Source: Synechococcus sp. MEDNS5
GTDB taxonomy: Bacteria > Cyanobacteriota > Cyanobacteriia > PCC-6307 > Cyanobiaceae
Direction of reading: 5' to 3'
DNA: 64,000 nucleotides
Assembly (NCBI RefSeq): GCF_014279875.1
Contig: NZ_CP047952.1
Span: forward strand, 1,736,001 to 1,800,000
Made by a program: the position numbers and the translations under genes
Part shown: positions 8,780 through 17,641 of the stretch, piece after piece
Numbering within the stretch: position 1 is the stretch's first letter
Layout of the letters: every line of letters starts with the position of its first letter
The notes under the pieces: model-generated
What the model was told of the DNA's origin: nothing
The model's input: only the letters and a program-made list of their open reading frames with translations
Database searches by the model: none

Positions 8780-10495
8780 ATGGCAATCAGCACGCTCCAG
8801 GTGATGGACCTGACCGCTCTGAAAGCGGTGCTGAAGGATCTGCGCGACCGGGTGTTGCCGAGCCGATTTGAAAAGGCGCAGCAACCCGATGCCCATGCGC
8901 TCCAGCTGGGCTTCCGAACCCTGCAAGGCATGGTTTGGCTTGAGCTCAGCTGGCAGGCGGAATCCGCGAGGCTCGTACAGATCGATGCCCCGCGACGTCT
9001 TGGCGGAGGGAGCACCCTGGCCCAGCAGGTTCAGCACGGGTTGAGGCAACTGGCTCTGGTGGAGCTCGAACAACATGACTTCGAACGTGTTGTGTTCTTT
9101 CATCTGGCGCCACGCCCCGGCAGCCCCCCCGTGCGAACCCTGGTTCTCGAACTGATGGGACGCCACAGCAACCTGTTGCTCTTGGATGAACAGAAACGCA
9201 TCACCGCGATCGGCCGTCAGGTGCGGCAACACCAGTCCAGGATCCGCCCGCTCAGCACTGGTGATTTCTATACCCCACCTCCACCGCTTCAGGGTCTGCC
9301 ACCAAGCTGTGATGAACCTTTTGATCAGTGGAAGCGCCGGCTCTCCCTGCTGCCGATTCCCCTTGGCAAAGCACTTCGCGAGACCTATCAGGGAATCAGC
9401 CCAGCGTTAGCAACCCAGCTCACCACCTTCCCCGGGTCGCTCGACAGCCACGGGAAGACCTTGAAGGAACAGCTGGTCAGCGACATTTCCGAATCGCAAT
9501 GGCAACGCCTCCATGAGCGCTGGGGCTGCTGGCTGCACCATCTCAACGAAGAAACGTTTTCTCTGCAGCTGGAGGGCAGCGGTTTTCGCGTCTGGAACGA
9601 ACCACCCCTTGCGGGCAGGGATCAGGGGGTGCTCAGTCTCAGGCTGGGTTGCTATTACCAAGACCATGTGACAAAGCGCCGACTTTCGCGCGAGATCGGC
9701 AACCTGCAACAGCGACTCCAACAATGTCGCGAGCGGGAACAGGCCCAACGCGACGAGCAGAAGCAACGGCTGCAGGACACCGCAGGTGCCGCAACCCTTC
9801 AGTCGGAAGCGGATCAGCTGCTGTGCCAACCGGATCCTGATCGCGACACGATCACCCGTGCTCAGAAGCTCTACCACCGAGCTCGGCGCCTGCGACGGGC
9901 CGTTCCCCTGATCGAAGAGCGACTCCAGCATCACGACCGACGTCTGATGCTGATCGAAGGCAGTGAAAGTTTTTTGGAGGATCTCACCTGTGCTGACTGG
10001 GACAATCCCGATGAGCGCAGTCTGCAACTGAAGGATCTTCATCAAGAACTGGAGGAGTTGTTGGCCCCACGACAGCGACGTCGCCGTGGCAGTTCACCGA
10101 CGGGGCAGCCTCAGCCGCTTGAGATCAACACCAGTGATGGACTGACGATCCAGGTGGGCCGCAACCACCGCCAGAACGAATGGATCAGCTTGCGTCAAGC
10201 CAGAGATGGCGATCTCTGGTTTCACGCTCAGGAATGTCCAGGCAGTCATGTGGTGTTGAAAGCCTCGATAGCGCCTGCATCCGAAGAAGCCATCCAACAG
10301 GCTGCCGATCTGGCTGCATGGTTCAGTCGTGCCCGGGGCAATCGCACCGTCCCCGTGGTGATGGCGGCGGTCGATGCCCTTCAGCGCATTCCCGGAGCCC
10401 TGCCCGGAACCGTGCGTCATCGAAATGCAGAACTGCTCTGGGCAGAGCCTGACCGGGCCAGGCGCCAACTTGAGGGAAGAGAACTCTTAGCCTGA
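8780..10495 (+). CDS. rqcH: NFACT-family ribosome quality control protein (RqcH/Tae2-like)
   Basis: Bacterial RqcH binds obstructed 50S subunits with peptidyl-tRNA and adds C-terminal alanine tails. The 571-residue protein has an N-terminal NFACT-N region (MDLTALKAVLKDLRDR onward, LELMGRHSNLLLLD), a middle coiled-coil rich in Gln/Arg, and a C-terminal NFACT-R domain with GRNHRQNEWISLRQARDGD and LWFHAQECPGSHVVLK. I chose ATG 8780; ATG 8804 is an alternative. Older annotation calls this family fibronectin-binding protein. The assignment to the family is firm; alanine tailing in this organism is inferred. Confidence 0.88.
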   Translation: MAISTLQVMDLTALKAVLKDLRDRVLPSRFEKAQQPDAHALQLGFRTLQGMVWLELSWQAESARLVQIDAPRRLGGGSTLAQQVQHGLRQLALVELEQHDFERVVFFHLAPRPGSPPVRTLVLELMGRHSNLLLLDEQKRITAIGRQVRQHQSRIRPLSTGDFYTPPPPLQGLPPSCDEPFDQWKRRLSLLPIPLGKALRETYQGISPALATQLTTFPGSLDSHGKTLKEQLVSDISESQWQRLHERWGCWLHHLNEETFSLQLEGSGFRVWNEPPLAGRDQGVLSLRLGCYYQDHVTKRRLSREIGNLQQRLQQCREREQAQRDEQKQRLQDTAGAATLQSEADQLLCQPDPDRDTITRAQKLYHRARRLRRAVPLIEERLQHHDRRLMLIEGSESFLEDLTCADWDNPDERSLQLKDLHQELEELLAPRQRRRRGSSPTGQPQPLEINTSDGLTIQVGRNHRQNEWISLRQARDGDLWFHAQECPGSHVVLKASIAPASEEAIQQAADLAAWFSRARGNRTVPVVMAAVDALQRIPGALPGTVRHRNAELLWAEPDRARRQLEGRELLA

Positions 10496-10572
10496 GGCTT
10501 GAACAGATTCTTGATCTGAAGCCCTCCGACCCCAACGAATCCAGCGTTCTTCCACCGCCTCCGCCCATCAAG

Positions 10573-11343
10573 GTGACGGCAACGGGCGATGCGGTGAATG
10601 ACGTTGAGATGCCGCTGGTGGACCATCTCGAGGAGCTCCGGCAGAGGGTGTTTCGCAGCCTTCTCGCTGTTGCAGTCAGCGCTCTCGCCTGTCTGCTGGC
10701 CGTGAGGCCGTTGGTCCGACTGCTGGAGGAGCCCGCAGGGTCAATCCGCTTTCTCCAACTGGCACCGGGCGAGTTCCTGTTCGTATCGTTCAAGGTGGCT
10801 GGCTATGCCGGGCTCACCCTGGCGCTTCCTTACGTGCTGTATCAGGGACTGGCCTTCGTTCTCCCTGGACTCACGCGCAACGAACGTCGCCTGATTGCCC
10901 CCGCCGTTGCAGGATCAGCGGTGCTGTTTCTGGCCGGACTGGGCTTCGCCTGGTGGGCTCTGGTGCCGGCGGCCCTCAGTTTTCTGGTGAGCTATGGAGC
11001 CGACGTGGTGGAACCGATCTGGTCGATCGAGCGCTACCTCGATTTCGTGCTGCTCTTGATGCTGTCCACAGGACTGGCCTTTCAGTTACCAGTGCTCCAG
11101 TTGCTGCTTGGTGCCTTCGGCTTGGTGAACTGGAAGCGGATGCTTTCGGCCTGGCGATGGGTGGTGCTCACCTCCGCCCTGGCCGGTGCGGTGCTCACAC
11201 CCTCCACGGACCCAATCACCATGCTGCTTCTGGGAGGAGCGATCACAGCCCTGTTTCTCATCGGGGTCTTGCTGGTGGCAGTTGTGCAGCGATTCAAAGC
11301 AGAAACTCCTCCAATCGACCCTCCCCCGGCAGCTGCAGGCTGA
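10573..11343 (+). CDS. tatC: Tat protein translocase subunit TatC
   Basis: Six-helix receptor for twin-arginine signal peptides in the thylakoid or plasma membrane. The protein has the conserved N-terminal MPLVDHLEELRQRVF segment, the FKVAGYAGLTLALPYVLYQ region, and LTPSTDPITMLLLGG near the end. The GTG at 10573 gives 256 residues; the ATG at 10609 gives 244 and starts exactly at the conserved core, so either could be used. Its end overlaps the convergent DUF3067 gene by 50 bases. petC, whose product carries a twin-arginine signal anchor, lies just beyond. Confidence 0.95.
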   Translation: MTATGDAVNDVEMPLVDHLEELRQRVFRSLLAVAVSALACLLAVRPLVRLLEEPAGSIRFLQLAPGEFLFVSFKVAGYAGLTLALPYVLYQGLAFVLPGLTRNERRLIAPAVAGSAVLFLAGLGFAWWALVPAALSFLVSYGADVVEPIWSIERYLDFVLLLMLSTGLAFQLPVLQLLLGAFGLVNWKRMLSAWRWVVLTSALAGAVLTPSTDPITMLLLGGAITALFLIGVLLVAVVQRFKAETPPIDPPPAAAG

Positions 11344-11638
11344 GGGCTTTCCCAAGCCGAGGGCGGTCCTTCGTTGTCTGCAGCCAGGCCCGCACGGCCG
11401 CTGCCTCACCGAGCCTGTTCACTACTTCGAGAACCTCAGCCAGATGCTCTTGATAGGCGTCTTCCGTGAGGGGGAAGGACTGCTGTTCGAGATAAGCCCA
11501 CATCACCTGCACGTACAAACGACGACGGCGCGTAACAATCTGCATGTCGTAACTGGCCTGCCAGCGGGACCGGAAGAGGGCGACGACCTCCTCAGCACTA
11601 AGCGGTGCAGCCGGTGTGGGAGAGGCAGCCTGGGGCAT
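11294..11638 (-). CDS. DUF3067 family protein
   Basis: A protein of about 114 residues with the core SAEEVVALFRSRWQASYDMQ, then RLYVQVMWAYLEQQSFPL, which matches the DUF3067 pattern known in cyanobacteria and plastid-bearing eukaryotes. No membrane segment is visible. The ATG at 11638 is preceded by AAGGA at a suitable distance; the ATG at 11659 would add seven residues. It is convergent with tatC (50-base overlap) and divergent from petC. Function unknown. Confidence 0.85.
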   Translation of the reverse strand: MPQAASPTPAAPLSAEEVVALFRSRWQASYDMQIVTRRRRLYVQVMWAYLEQQSFPLTEDAYQEHLAEVLEVVNRLGEAAAVRAWLQTTKDRPRLGKALSLQLPGEGRLEEFLL

Positions 11639-11744
11639 CACGAAGCCGTCCTTGAACATCGATGAAAATCCCAGTCGCCGCAAAGACTGACAGGACCCAA
11701 TGCATCCATAATGAACGCCATCCAGTGCCGATTGACAGTCCGTC

Positions 11745-12281
11745 ATGACCCAAATGCCAGCAGGTGATGTGCCCGGAATGGGGCGCAGGCAGTTCATGAA
11801 TCTGCTGACCTTCGGGTCGGTCACAGGTGTTGCGCTCGGTGCTCTCTACCCGGTTGTGAACTACTTCATCCCTCCCCGCGCCGCAGGCAGCGGTGGCGGC
11901 ACCAGTGCCAAGGATGAACTCGGGAATGCAGTCACCGCCAGCGGTTGGTTGAGCTCTCACCCGGAGGGAGACCGCAGCCTTGTGCAGGGTCTCAAGGGCG
12001 ATCCCACCTATCTGATCGTTGAGGGCGACGATGCCATCGGTAGCTACGGCATCAACGCCATCTGCACGCACCTCGGTTGCGTTGTGCCCTGGAACAGCGG
12101 AGCCAACAAATTCATGTGCCCCTGCCACGGCAGCCAATACGACGCCACTGGCAAAGTCGTGAGAGGTCCCGCGCCCCTCTCGCTCGCCCTGGCCAATGTG
12201 AGCGTCGAAAACGACAACGTGTTCGTGAGCCAATGGACGGACACCGATTTCCGCACGGGCGACAAGCCCTGGTGGGCCTGA
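11745..12281 (+). CDS. petC: cytochrome b6f complex Rieske iron-sulfur protein
   Basis: Carries the [2Fe-2S] cluster that takes electrons from plastoquinol to cytochrome f. The 178-residue protein has a twin-arginine signal anchor (RR at 14-15, then the hydrophobic segment to about 41), a glycine-rich hinge, and the cluster motifs C107-T-H109-L-G-C112 and C125-P-C127-H128. A possible -10 (CATAAT, 11707-11712) lies upstream but its -35 is not clear. petA follows 41 bases later, the usual petCA operon. Confidence 0.98.
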   Translation: MTQMPAGDVPGMGRRQFMNLLTFGSVTGVALGALYPVVNYFIPPRAAGSGGGTSAKDELGNAVTASGWLSSHPEGDRSLVQGLKGDPTYLIVEGDDAIGSYGINAICTHLGCVVPWNSGANKFMCPCHGSQYDATGKVVRGPAPLSLALANVSVENDNVFVSQWTDTDFRTGDKPWWA

Positions 12282-12322
12282 TTACCTCCGCTTTTCCTGC
12301 CCCTCTTCGTTTCCAGCCACCA

Positions 12323-13255
12323 ATGCGTCGCCTCCTCTCACCTCTGTTCGCCGCCCTGATCGTGGGCGTCACAGTGCTGACCGCTCCCACCACCAGTTGG
12401 GCCTACCCCTTCTGGGCCCAGCAGAACTACGACTCTCCTAGGGAAGCCACGGGGAAAATCGTTTGCGCCAACTGCCACCTCGCTCAAAAACTGACCCAAG
12501 CCGAGGTACCCCAGTCGGTCTTGCCCGACAGCGTGTTCAAAGCTGTCGTGAAGATTCCCTACGACACCGCTGTCCCGGAAATTGGTGCTGATGGCAGTGA
12601 AGTGCCCCTCCAGGTCGGAGCTGTCGTGATGCTGCCCGATGGTTTCACCCTGGCACCGCAAGACCGCTGGACGGATGACATCAAGGAAGAAACCGAGGGC
12701 GTTTACTTCTCTGAATACAGCGATGATCAGCCCAATGTGATCCTTGTGGGTCCAATCCCCGGTGATCAGCACCAGGAGATCGTCTTCCCAGTGCTGTCAC
12801 CGGATCCTGCCACTGACAGCAACATCCATTTCGGCAAATACTCCATTCACGTGGGGGGCAACCGGGGCCGTGGCCAGGTGTATCCCACGGGTGAAAAGAG
12901 CAACAACGCCGTCTACACAGCGCCGTCCACCGGAACTGTGAGTTCCATCGAAGCAGGTGAGAACGGATCCAGCGTGGTAACCATCGCTTCAGCTGATGGC
13001 AGTGAGCTGTCCGAAACCGTTCCTGTTGGACCAGCACTGATCGTGTCCGTCGGCGATGCCGTTGAGGCGGGTGCTCCCATCAGCAACGATCCCAATGTGG
13101 GCGGCTTTGGACAACTCGATACCGAAGTTGTGCTCCAGAACCCCGTGCGTATCTACGGACTGCTGGCCTTCTTCGCAGCCGTGGCCCTGGCCCAGATCAT
13201 GCTGGTGCTGAAGAAAAAGCAGTTTGAGAAAGTGCAGGCTGCGGAGGGCTTTTGA
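12323..13255 (+). CDS. petA: apocytochrome f
   Basis: Lumenal c-type cytochrome of the b6f complex that reduces plastocyanin or cytochrome c6. The 310-residue precursor has a signal peptide ending TSWA before [10 protein letters not shown]; the mature N-terminal Tyr (residue 28) is the known axial haem ligand. The haem-binding C48-A-N-C51-H52 motif follows. A C-terminal membrane anchor ([19 protein letters not shown]) ends with [10 protein letters not shown] chose ATG 12323 because it starts the signal peptide. Its stop overlaps the TTG start proposed for lgt. Confidence 0.98.
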   Translation: MRRLLSPLFAALIVGVTVLTAPTTSWAYPFWAQQNYDSPREATGKIVCANCHLAQKLTQAEVPQSVLPDSVFKAVVKIPYDTAVPEIGADGSEVPLQVGAVVMLPDGFTLAPQDRWTDDIKEETEGVYFSEYSDDQPNVILVGPIPGDQHQEIVFPVLSPDPATDSNIHFGKYSIHVGGNRGRGQVYPTGEKSNNAVYTAPSTGTVSSIEAGENGSSVVTIASADGSELSETVPVGPALIVSVGDAVEAGAPISNDPNVGGFGQLDTEVVLQNPVRIYGLLAFFAAVALAQIMLVLKKKQFEKVQAAEGF

Positions 13256-14127
13256 ATTCGGTGTTGATTCCTGCCGTCTTCACCTCCCCTGGGCCCGAGC
13301 TTTTTCAGCTCGGGCCTTTCGTTCTTCGTTGGTATGGCCTGCTCATCGCCCTGGCCGTGCTGATTGGCCTCAATCTCTCCAGCTGGCTTGCCCGTCAACG
13401 TGGTCTTGATGGCTCTTTGATCAGCGATCTCCTGCCCATCCTTGTGCTCGCCTCCGTTGTGGGTGCTCGGATGTATTACGTGGCCTTTGAGTGGAGAACC
13501 TATCAAGGTTCATGGTGGGACGCTTTCGCCATCTGGCGGGGTGGAATTGCCATCCATGGAGCGTTGATCGCAGGAACGCTCTCGGTGATCGTGTTCTGCA
13601 GGTGGCGACGCGTTTCCTTCTGGGATGTTCTCGATGTTCTGGTGCCATCGGTGATTCTCGGGCAGGCCATCGGTCGGTGGGGCAATTTTTTCAACTCAGA
13701 AGCCTTCGGAGTTCCCACGGATCTTCCCTGGAAACTCCTGATTCCGTTTGCCAACAGACCGAAGATTTTCGCAGATTCAGAATATTTCCACCCCACATTT
13801 CTCTACGAATCTCTCTGGAATCTGGCTCTGTTCATCGGCCTCATTGTTTTGTTCAGACTTGGACAGCGAGGCCGAATTCAGCTACCAGCTGGAGCCTTGA
13901 GCTGCTTTTATCTCCTCGGATACAGCCTCGGACGCGTCTGGATTGAGGGTCTGCGCATTGATCCGCTCTGCCTGGGAGGTCAGCCACCGTTCTGCGAGGG
14001 CGGCCTGCGGATTGCCCAGTTGATGAGCCTCGCTCTGATGGCCTTGGCTTCTGCTGGACTGTTTTGGCTCTACGGACGCCGCGCACCACTTCCAGATCCT
14101 GGTCTCCGCCGCGTCGACCCTTCATGA
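13252..14127 (+). CDS. lgt: prolipoprotein diacylglyceryl transferase
   Basis: Membrane enzyme that moves diacylglycerol from phosphatidylglycerol to the lipobox cysteine of prolipoproteins. The protein has [39 protein letters not shown], the [13 protein letters not shown] Lgt signature, [11 protein letters not shown] and [13 protein letters not shown]. The start is either TTG 13252 (overlapping the petA stop; GGAGGG lies only three bases upstream) or GTG 13261; there is no ATG near the conserved N terminus. A strong terminator-like hairpin is embedded in its early codons. The stop overlaps the cobM start (ATGA). Confidence 0.95.
   Translation: MNSVLIPAVFTSPGPELFQLGPFVLRWYGLLIALAVLIGLNLSSWLARQRGLDGSLISDLLPILVLASVVGARMYYVAFEWRTYQGSWWDAFAIWRGGIAIHGALIAGTLSVIVFCRWRRVSFWDVLDVLVPSVILGQAIGRWGNFFNSEAFGVPTDLPWKLLIPFANRPKIFADSEYFHPTFLYESLWNLALFIGLIVLFRLGQRGRIQLPAGALSCFYLLGYSLGRVWIEGLRIDPLCLGGQPPFCEGGLRIAQLMSLALMALASAGLFWLYGRRAPLPDPGLRRVDPS
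13292..13330 (+). terminator. terminator-like hairpin inside the 5' end of lgt, just after petA
   Basis: GGCCCGAGC (13292-13300) and GCTCGGGCC (13308-13316) form a perfect 9-bp stem with a seven-base loop TTTTTCA, followed by the T-rich TTTCGTTCTTCGTT (13317-13330). It begins 37 bases after the petA stop and encodes lgt residues in the conserved [11 protein letters not shown] segment. It looks like a terminator or attenuator for petC-petA, with lgt expressed by readthrough. Activity is inferred from form only. Confidence 0.6.
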
Positions 14128-14885
14128 CAACCATTTCCATCGTTGGCGCCGGCCCCGGTGCTCCCGACTTACTCACCCGCAGAGCTGAACAGAGAATTCA
14201 GTCGGCGGATGTGCTGATCTGGACCGATTCCCTCATATCGCCGCAGATCGCCGCCTTAGCACCGGACCATTGCGAGCGAATCCGCACCAGCACACTCACC
14301 CTCGAACAGGTCATCCCCCTGATGATCGATCGGTCAAGCCAGGGGTTGCGTGTTGTCCGTCTTCATGACGGCGATCCCTGCCTTTACAGCGCTCTGAACG
14401 AACAGATCTGCGCACTCGCCGATGCCGACATCACGGTGGAGGTTGTGCCTGGGATAAGTGCTTATCAAGCCACCGCAGCGGCCATCAATGCGGAGCTCAC
14501 GATTCCCGGAATCGTGCAGACGATCGTGCTCGGTCGCACCGGCGGCCGCACAGGGGTTCCTGAGCGGGAACAACTGAATGATCTCGCCAGATTGAGAGCT
14601 TCTCTGTGCCTTTACCTCAGTGCGCGGCATGTTGATGAGGTTCAGTCCACGCTCCTCAAGCATTACCCCGCTGACACTCCTGTCGCGATCGGCTACCGGG
14701 TGAGCTGGCCCGATCAGTCAATCGATGTGGTTCCGCTTGAGGCAATGGCTGATGCAACGAGGGCACGGAACCTGATCCGCACCACGTTGTATGTGATCAG
14801 CCCTGCTCTACGAGAACGAAACAGTTCCGATCGGTCGCGGCTTTATTCTCCCGATCACGACCACCTCTTCAGACCACGGGGCTAA
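14124..14885 (+). CDS. cobM: precorrin-4 C11-methyltransferase
   Basis: S-adenosylmethionine-dependent methyltransferase of corrin ring synthesis (CobM/CbiF). The 253-residue protein starts [21 protein letters not shown] with the glycine-rich first motif, then [44 protein letters not shown], and [13 protein letters not shown], all family features. It overlaps the lgt stop by four bases. Together with the CobT-like gene near 38-39 kb it points to corrinoid synthesis. Confidence 0.93.
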   Translation: MTTISIVGAGPGAPDLLTRRAEQRIQSADVLIWTDSLISPQIAALAPDHCERIRTSTLTLEQVIPLMIDRSSQGLRVVRLHDGDPCLYSALNEQICALADADITVEVVPGISAYQATAAAINAELTIPGIVQTIVLGRTGGRTGVPEREQLNDLARLRASLCLYLSARHVDEVQSTLLKHYPADTPVAIGYRVSWPDQSIDVVPLEAMADATRARNLIRTTLYVISPALRERNSSDRSRLYSPDHDHLFRPRG

Positions 14886-14923
14886 GACTGGGCAGCATCT
14901 GGTGGTTTAAGATTACGTTGTGC

Positions 14924-14995
<72 letters not shown>

Positions 14996-15015
14996 TGATT
15001 TCTGCTGCAACTCCA

Positions 15016-15030
15016 GCCATTCGCAATGGC
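15016..15030. repeat. short inverted repeat after tRNA-Val
   Basis: GCCATT (15016-15021) and AATGGC (15025-15030) pair as a 6-bp stem with a three-base loop, 20 bases after tRNA-Val. No T tract follows, so it is a weak candidate for a processing or termination signal. Confidence 0.3.
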
Positions 15031-15077
15031 GTGACTGTTAGTGCGCGATCTGACTGACAAGAACCGAGATCACCATT

Positions 15078-15929
15078 ATGTTCGGACGAATTCAGAGAAT
15101 CTGTCCCCCAATGCGCTCTGAGCAGTCAGGTGACAAAGCTAGGCATGAGACAGCGTCCAAGCTGGTGACTGTCGGCAGCCAACTGCGCTCGGCGAGGGAA
15201 GCGGCGGGTCTGAGTGGCGCACAACTTGCTGACTCCCTGCACATGGGGCACGAGCAGCTCGATGCTCTTGAAAAGGGTGAGCGGGACCGATTGCCTGAAC
15301 CGGTTTTCATCAAGGCCATGACCCGACGTGTGGCGGCCAGGCTTCAGATTGATGCAGACCCGCTCGTCCATGAGCTGAGCATCGCGATGGCAGAGGGGCA
15401 AGCCGAAAGATCGCATCAGTTGACTCCCTCCACCCCGTCCCCTCTTGTCTCCCGAGACAAGCCATCTCCAGCACGGTCTGAATCAAACCTATCGACGACA
15501 ATCTGGAAGGTTTCGGCAATCATCGCCCTCTTCGCTGGCGTTGGAGTTGGCAGTGCTTTGGTGTTCGCCAAACAGCGGCAGATCTCGCCTCCTGCAGTGG
15601 CCTCAAACACAACGTTGCGTCCACCTACTCAAGAGATCCCTGAGCCAGTGATGACAACAGAGCCGGATTCCTCGCTGATCCAGTCATCCGAAGCTCCTTC
15701 TCTGTCCATTACGAGTCGGGAACCAAGCTGGCTGGAAGTCCGCAATGCCAATCGCGAGACGGTTTACGAGGGGACACTTGACGGAGAGAGTCCACTGGCT
15801 GTCAACCCAGGAGACGAGATCTATGCAGGACGCCCTGATCTCGTTTTACTCAGCATTGGCGATAACCCCCCCGAACCACTTGGTGATATCAGCGATATTC
15901 GCTGGCACAAGATCACTCCTGAATCCTGA
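15078..15929 (+). CDS. RodZ-like helix-turn-helix membrane protein
   Basis: The 283-residue protein has an N-terminal Xre-type helix-turn-helix (about residues 32-90, LRSAREAAGLSGAQLADSL), a Ser/Pro-rich linker, one membrane helix (about 143-164, IWKVSAIIALFAGVGVG) and a C-terminal DUF4115-like domain (PSWLEVRNANRETVYEGTL). This is the layout of RodZ, which links MreB to cell-wall elongation. A shorter start is possible. Its end overlaps the convergent ppx gene by 17 bases. No mreB is in the window, so the shape role is inferred. Confidence 0.82.
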   Translation: MFGRIQRICPPMRSEQSGDKARHETASKLVTVGSQLRSAREAAGLSGAQLADSLHMGHEQLDALEKGERDRLPEPVFIKAMTRRVAARLQIDADPLVHELSIAMAEGQAERSHQLTPSTPSPLVSRDKPSPARSESNLSTTIWKVSAIIALFAGVGVGSALVFAKQRQISPPAVASNTTLRPPTQEIPEPVMTTEPDSSLIQSSEAPSLSITSREPSWLEVRNANRETVYEGTLDGESPLAVNPGDEIYAGRPDLVLLSIGDNPPEPLGDISDIRWHKITPES

Positions 15930-17541
15930 TCTTCAGGTTGAGTCCGGTGACCTCCCGGACAATCGCTTCACAGCTTTCCAAGCTCCACTGCTCGAGACTG
16001 AGATTCTGATTCAGGCGCTCTGGGACGAGTTCGAGGGTCACTGAACTGGACGTGAACTCCACAGAAAGTGTTTTCACAACAGGGTCCGGGCGCCGATCCA
16101 GAGCGGCTGCCAATCGAAGCAACAAAGCCATTTCAGAGACTGTTCGTCGGTTTTGGCGTGTCTGCAATGCCTGCCAGGCTTCATGTCGTTTCTTGGGCAA
16201 GCTGCGGCGGTGGTAGCGCGCGATCGCCGCGATCATCAGATGCTCGGATTCTGAGTAACCAAGCAGTTCTCCGTGCCTGATCAGGTACCAAGAATGCTTG
16301 TGGTAGGCGCTGAGATTGATGTGTTGGCCGCAGGCATGCAGCAAGGCAGCCGCCCACAACAGATCACGGCCTGAACCGTCATCACGGTGCAGACACCCCT
16401 GCGTGCTGTCGTAAAGACTGAGGGCATGACTGGCGACGCGTTCCGCCCGGACCCGGTTGACAGCAAATCGCTGAGCCTGATGCATCACCGTGCGCTGGCG
16501 GATGCTGCTCTGAAAGCTGAAGCGGTCCTCCAGCAGTCCATGACGCAGCATCCAGTCCACGATCAGCCCTTCCCTCAGGGCCCTTTCACTGAGAACCAGC
16601 TCTCCAACACCCAGCATTTGCATGGTGGTTTGCAGAATCAAGGCTCCAGGAACAATGATCTCCGCCCGTCTGTCGTTGATCGGTGCCAGGTCCCGCCGTT
16701 GCTCAGGTGTCATCACCACCAGGCGCTCCACCACGCGATCCAAGCGCTGCTTGGAAACCTTGTAGCCATGCAGCTTCAGCGGCGGCCGATCGTCTTCAGT
16801 GGCTGCCAGCGCACCAATGGCCATGGCCGTGCCACTGGTCGCGACCAGCACAGGGGTCTCACCCGGTTTGATCCGTCGGTGAACCTTGTCGACAGCTGGC
16901 TCAAGTGATCCCTGAATGAACGCCTGAAGAAACGATCGCCGATGCGGTGGGATTGGATCGTCCTTCACGAAATCTCTCTGCAAACGCACCGCACCCACCC
17001 GAGTGCTCGTCAGAGCACGGGCATCACGACCATCCGCAAGGATCAACTCGGTGGATCCGCCGCCAATGTCCAGCACAAGATGGGGACGATCGCCGAAGGG
17101 CATCCCAGACAGAACCCCGAGATAGATCAGCCGAGCCTCCTCCGGACCGCTCACCAGATCCACATCGAGCCCGATCTGATCCTGCACCGTCTGCAGAAAA
17201 TCCCGACCGTTGGGAGCTTCACGAACAGCACTGGTGGCTGCGATCACAATCTGCTCCACCTGGTGACTGATCGCCAGTTCCTTAAAGCGGCGAAGGCTTG
17301 CAAGCCCTCGTTCCATCGCTTCTGGTGTCAGCTCGCCGGTGTCTGGGTCCTTTTCACCCAACCGTGTGGTGGATTTCTCGGCAAGCTCGATGCTGAACGT
17401 TCCCAACGCAACATCTACGGATGCCACCAACAGGTGGGTGGAATTCGTGCCGACATCGATGGCAGCAACCTGCCTTAGGCGTTCCCCGAACGGAGAGGCG
17501 TCGGATAACTCCTGATTGAGCTGACGGCTGTTCTTGTCCAT
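15913..17541 (-). CDS. ppx: exopolyphosphatase (Ppx/GppA family)
   Basis: Removes terminal phosphate from polyphosphate or hydrolyses pppGpp. The 542-residue protein has the ASKHA ATPase-like features: AAIDVGTNSTHLLVASVD at about 26-43, LVLDIGGGSTELIL, and the ATSGTAMAIGALA segment, followed by a C-terminal HD-like helical domain (LLHACGQHINLSAYHKHSWYL). I chose ATG 17541; an upstream ATG at 17625 would add 28 weakly family-like residues. It converges with the rodZ-like gene and is divergent from the UbiA gene. Confidence 0.92.
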   Translation of the reverse strand: MDKNSRQLNQELSDASPFGERLRQVAAIDVGTNSTHLLVASVDVALGTFSIELAEKSTTRLGEKDPDTGELTPEAMERGLASLRRFKELAISHQVEQIVIAATSAVREAPNGRDFLQTVQDQIGLDVDLVSGPEEARLIYLGVLSGMPFGDRPHLVLDIGGGSTELILADGRDARALTSTRVGAVRLQRDFVKDDPIPPHRRSFLQAFIQGSLEPAVDKVHRRIKPGETPVLVATSGTAMAIGALAATEDDRPPLKLHGYKVSKQRLDRVVERLVVMTPEQRRDLAPINDRRAEIIVPGALILQTTMQMLGVGELVLSERALREGLIVDWMLRHGLLEDRFSFQSSIRQRTVMHQAQRFAVNRVRAERVASHALSLYDSTQGCLHRDDGSGRDLLWAAALLHACGQHINLSAYHKHSWYLIRHGELLGYSESEHLMIAAIARYHRRSLPKKRHEAWQALQTRQNRRTVSEMALLLRLAAALDRRPDPVVKTLSVEFTSSSVTLELVPERLNQNLSLEQWSLESCEAIVREVTGLNLKIRIQE

Positions 17542-17641
17542 CACAGTCTCAAGAAAAGGCTCGGCACCTGGCATGGAGCACCGGGATGGAAACCAGCCCA
17601 CTTTGCCATCGGCACCAGGGGACACCGGCGCTGATTAAGGT

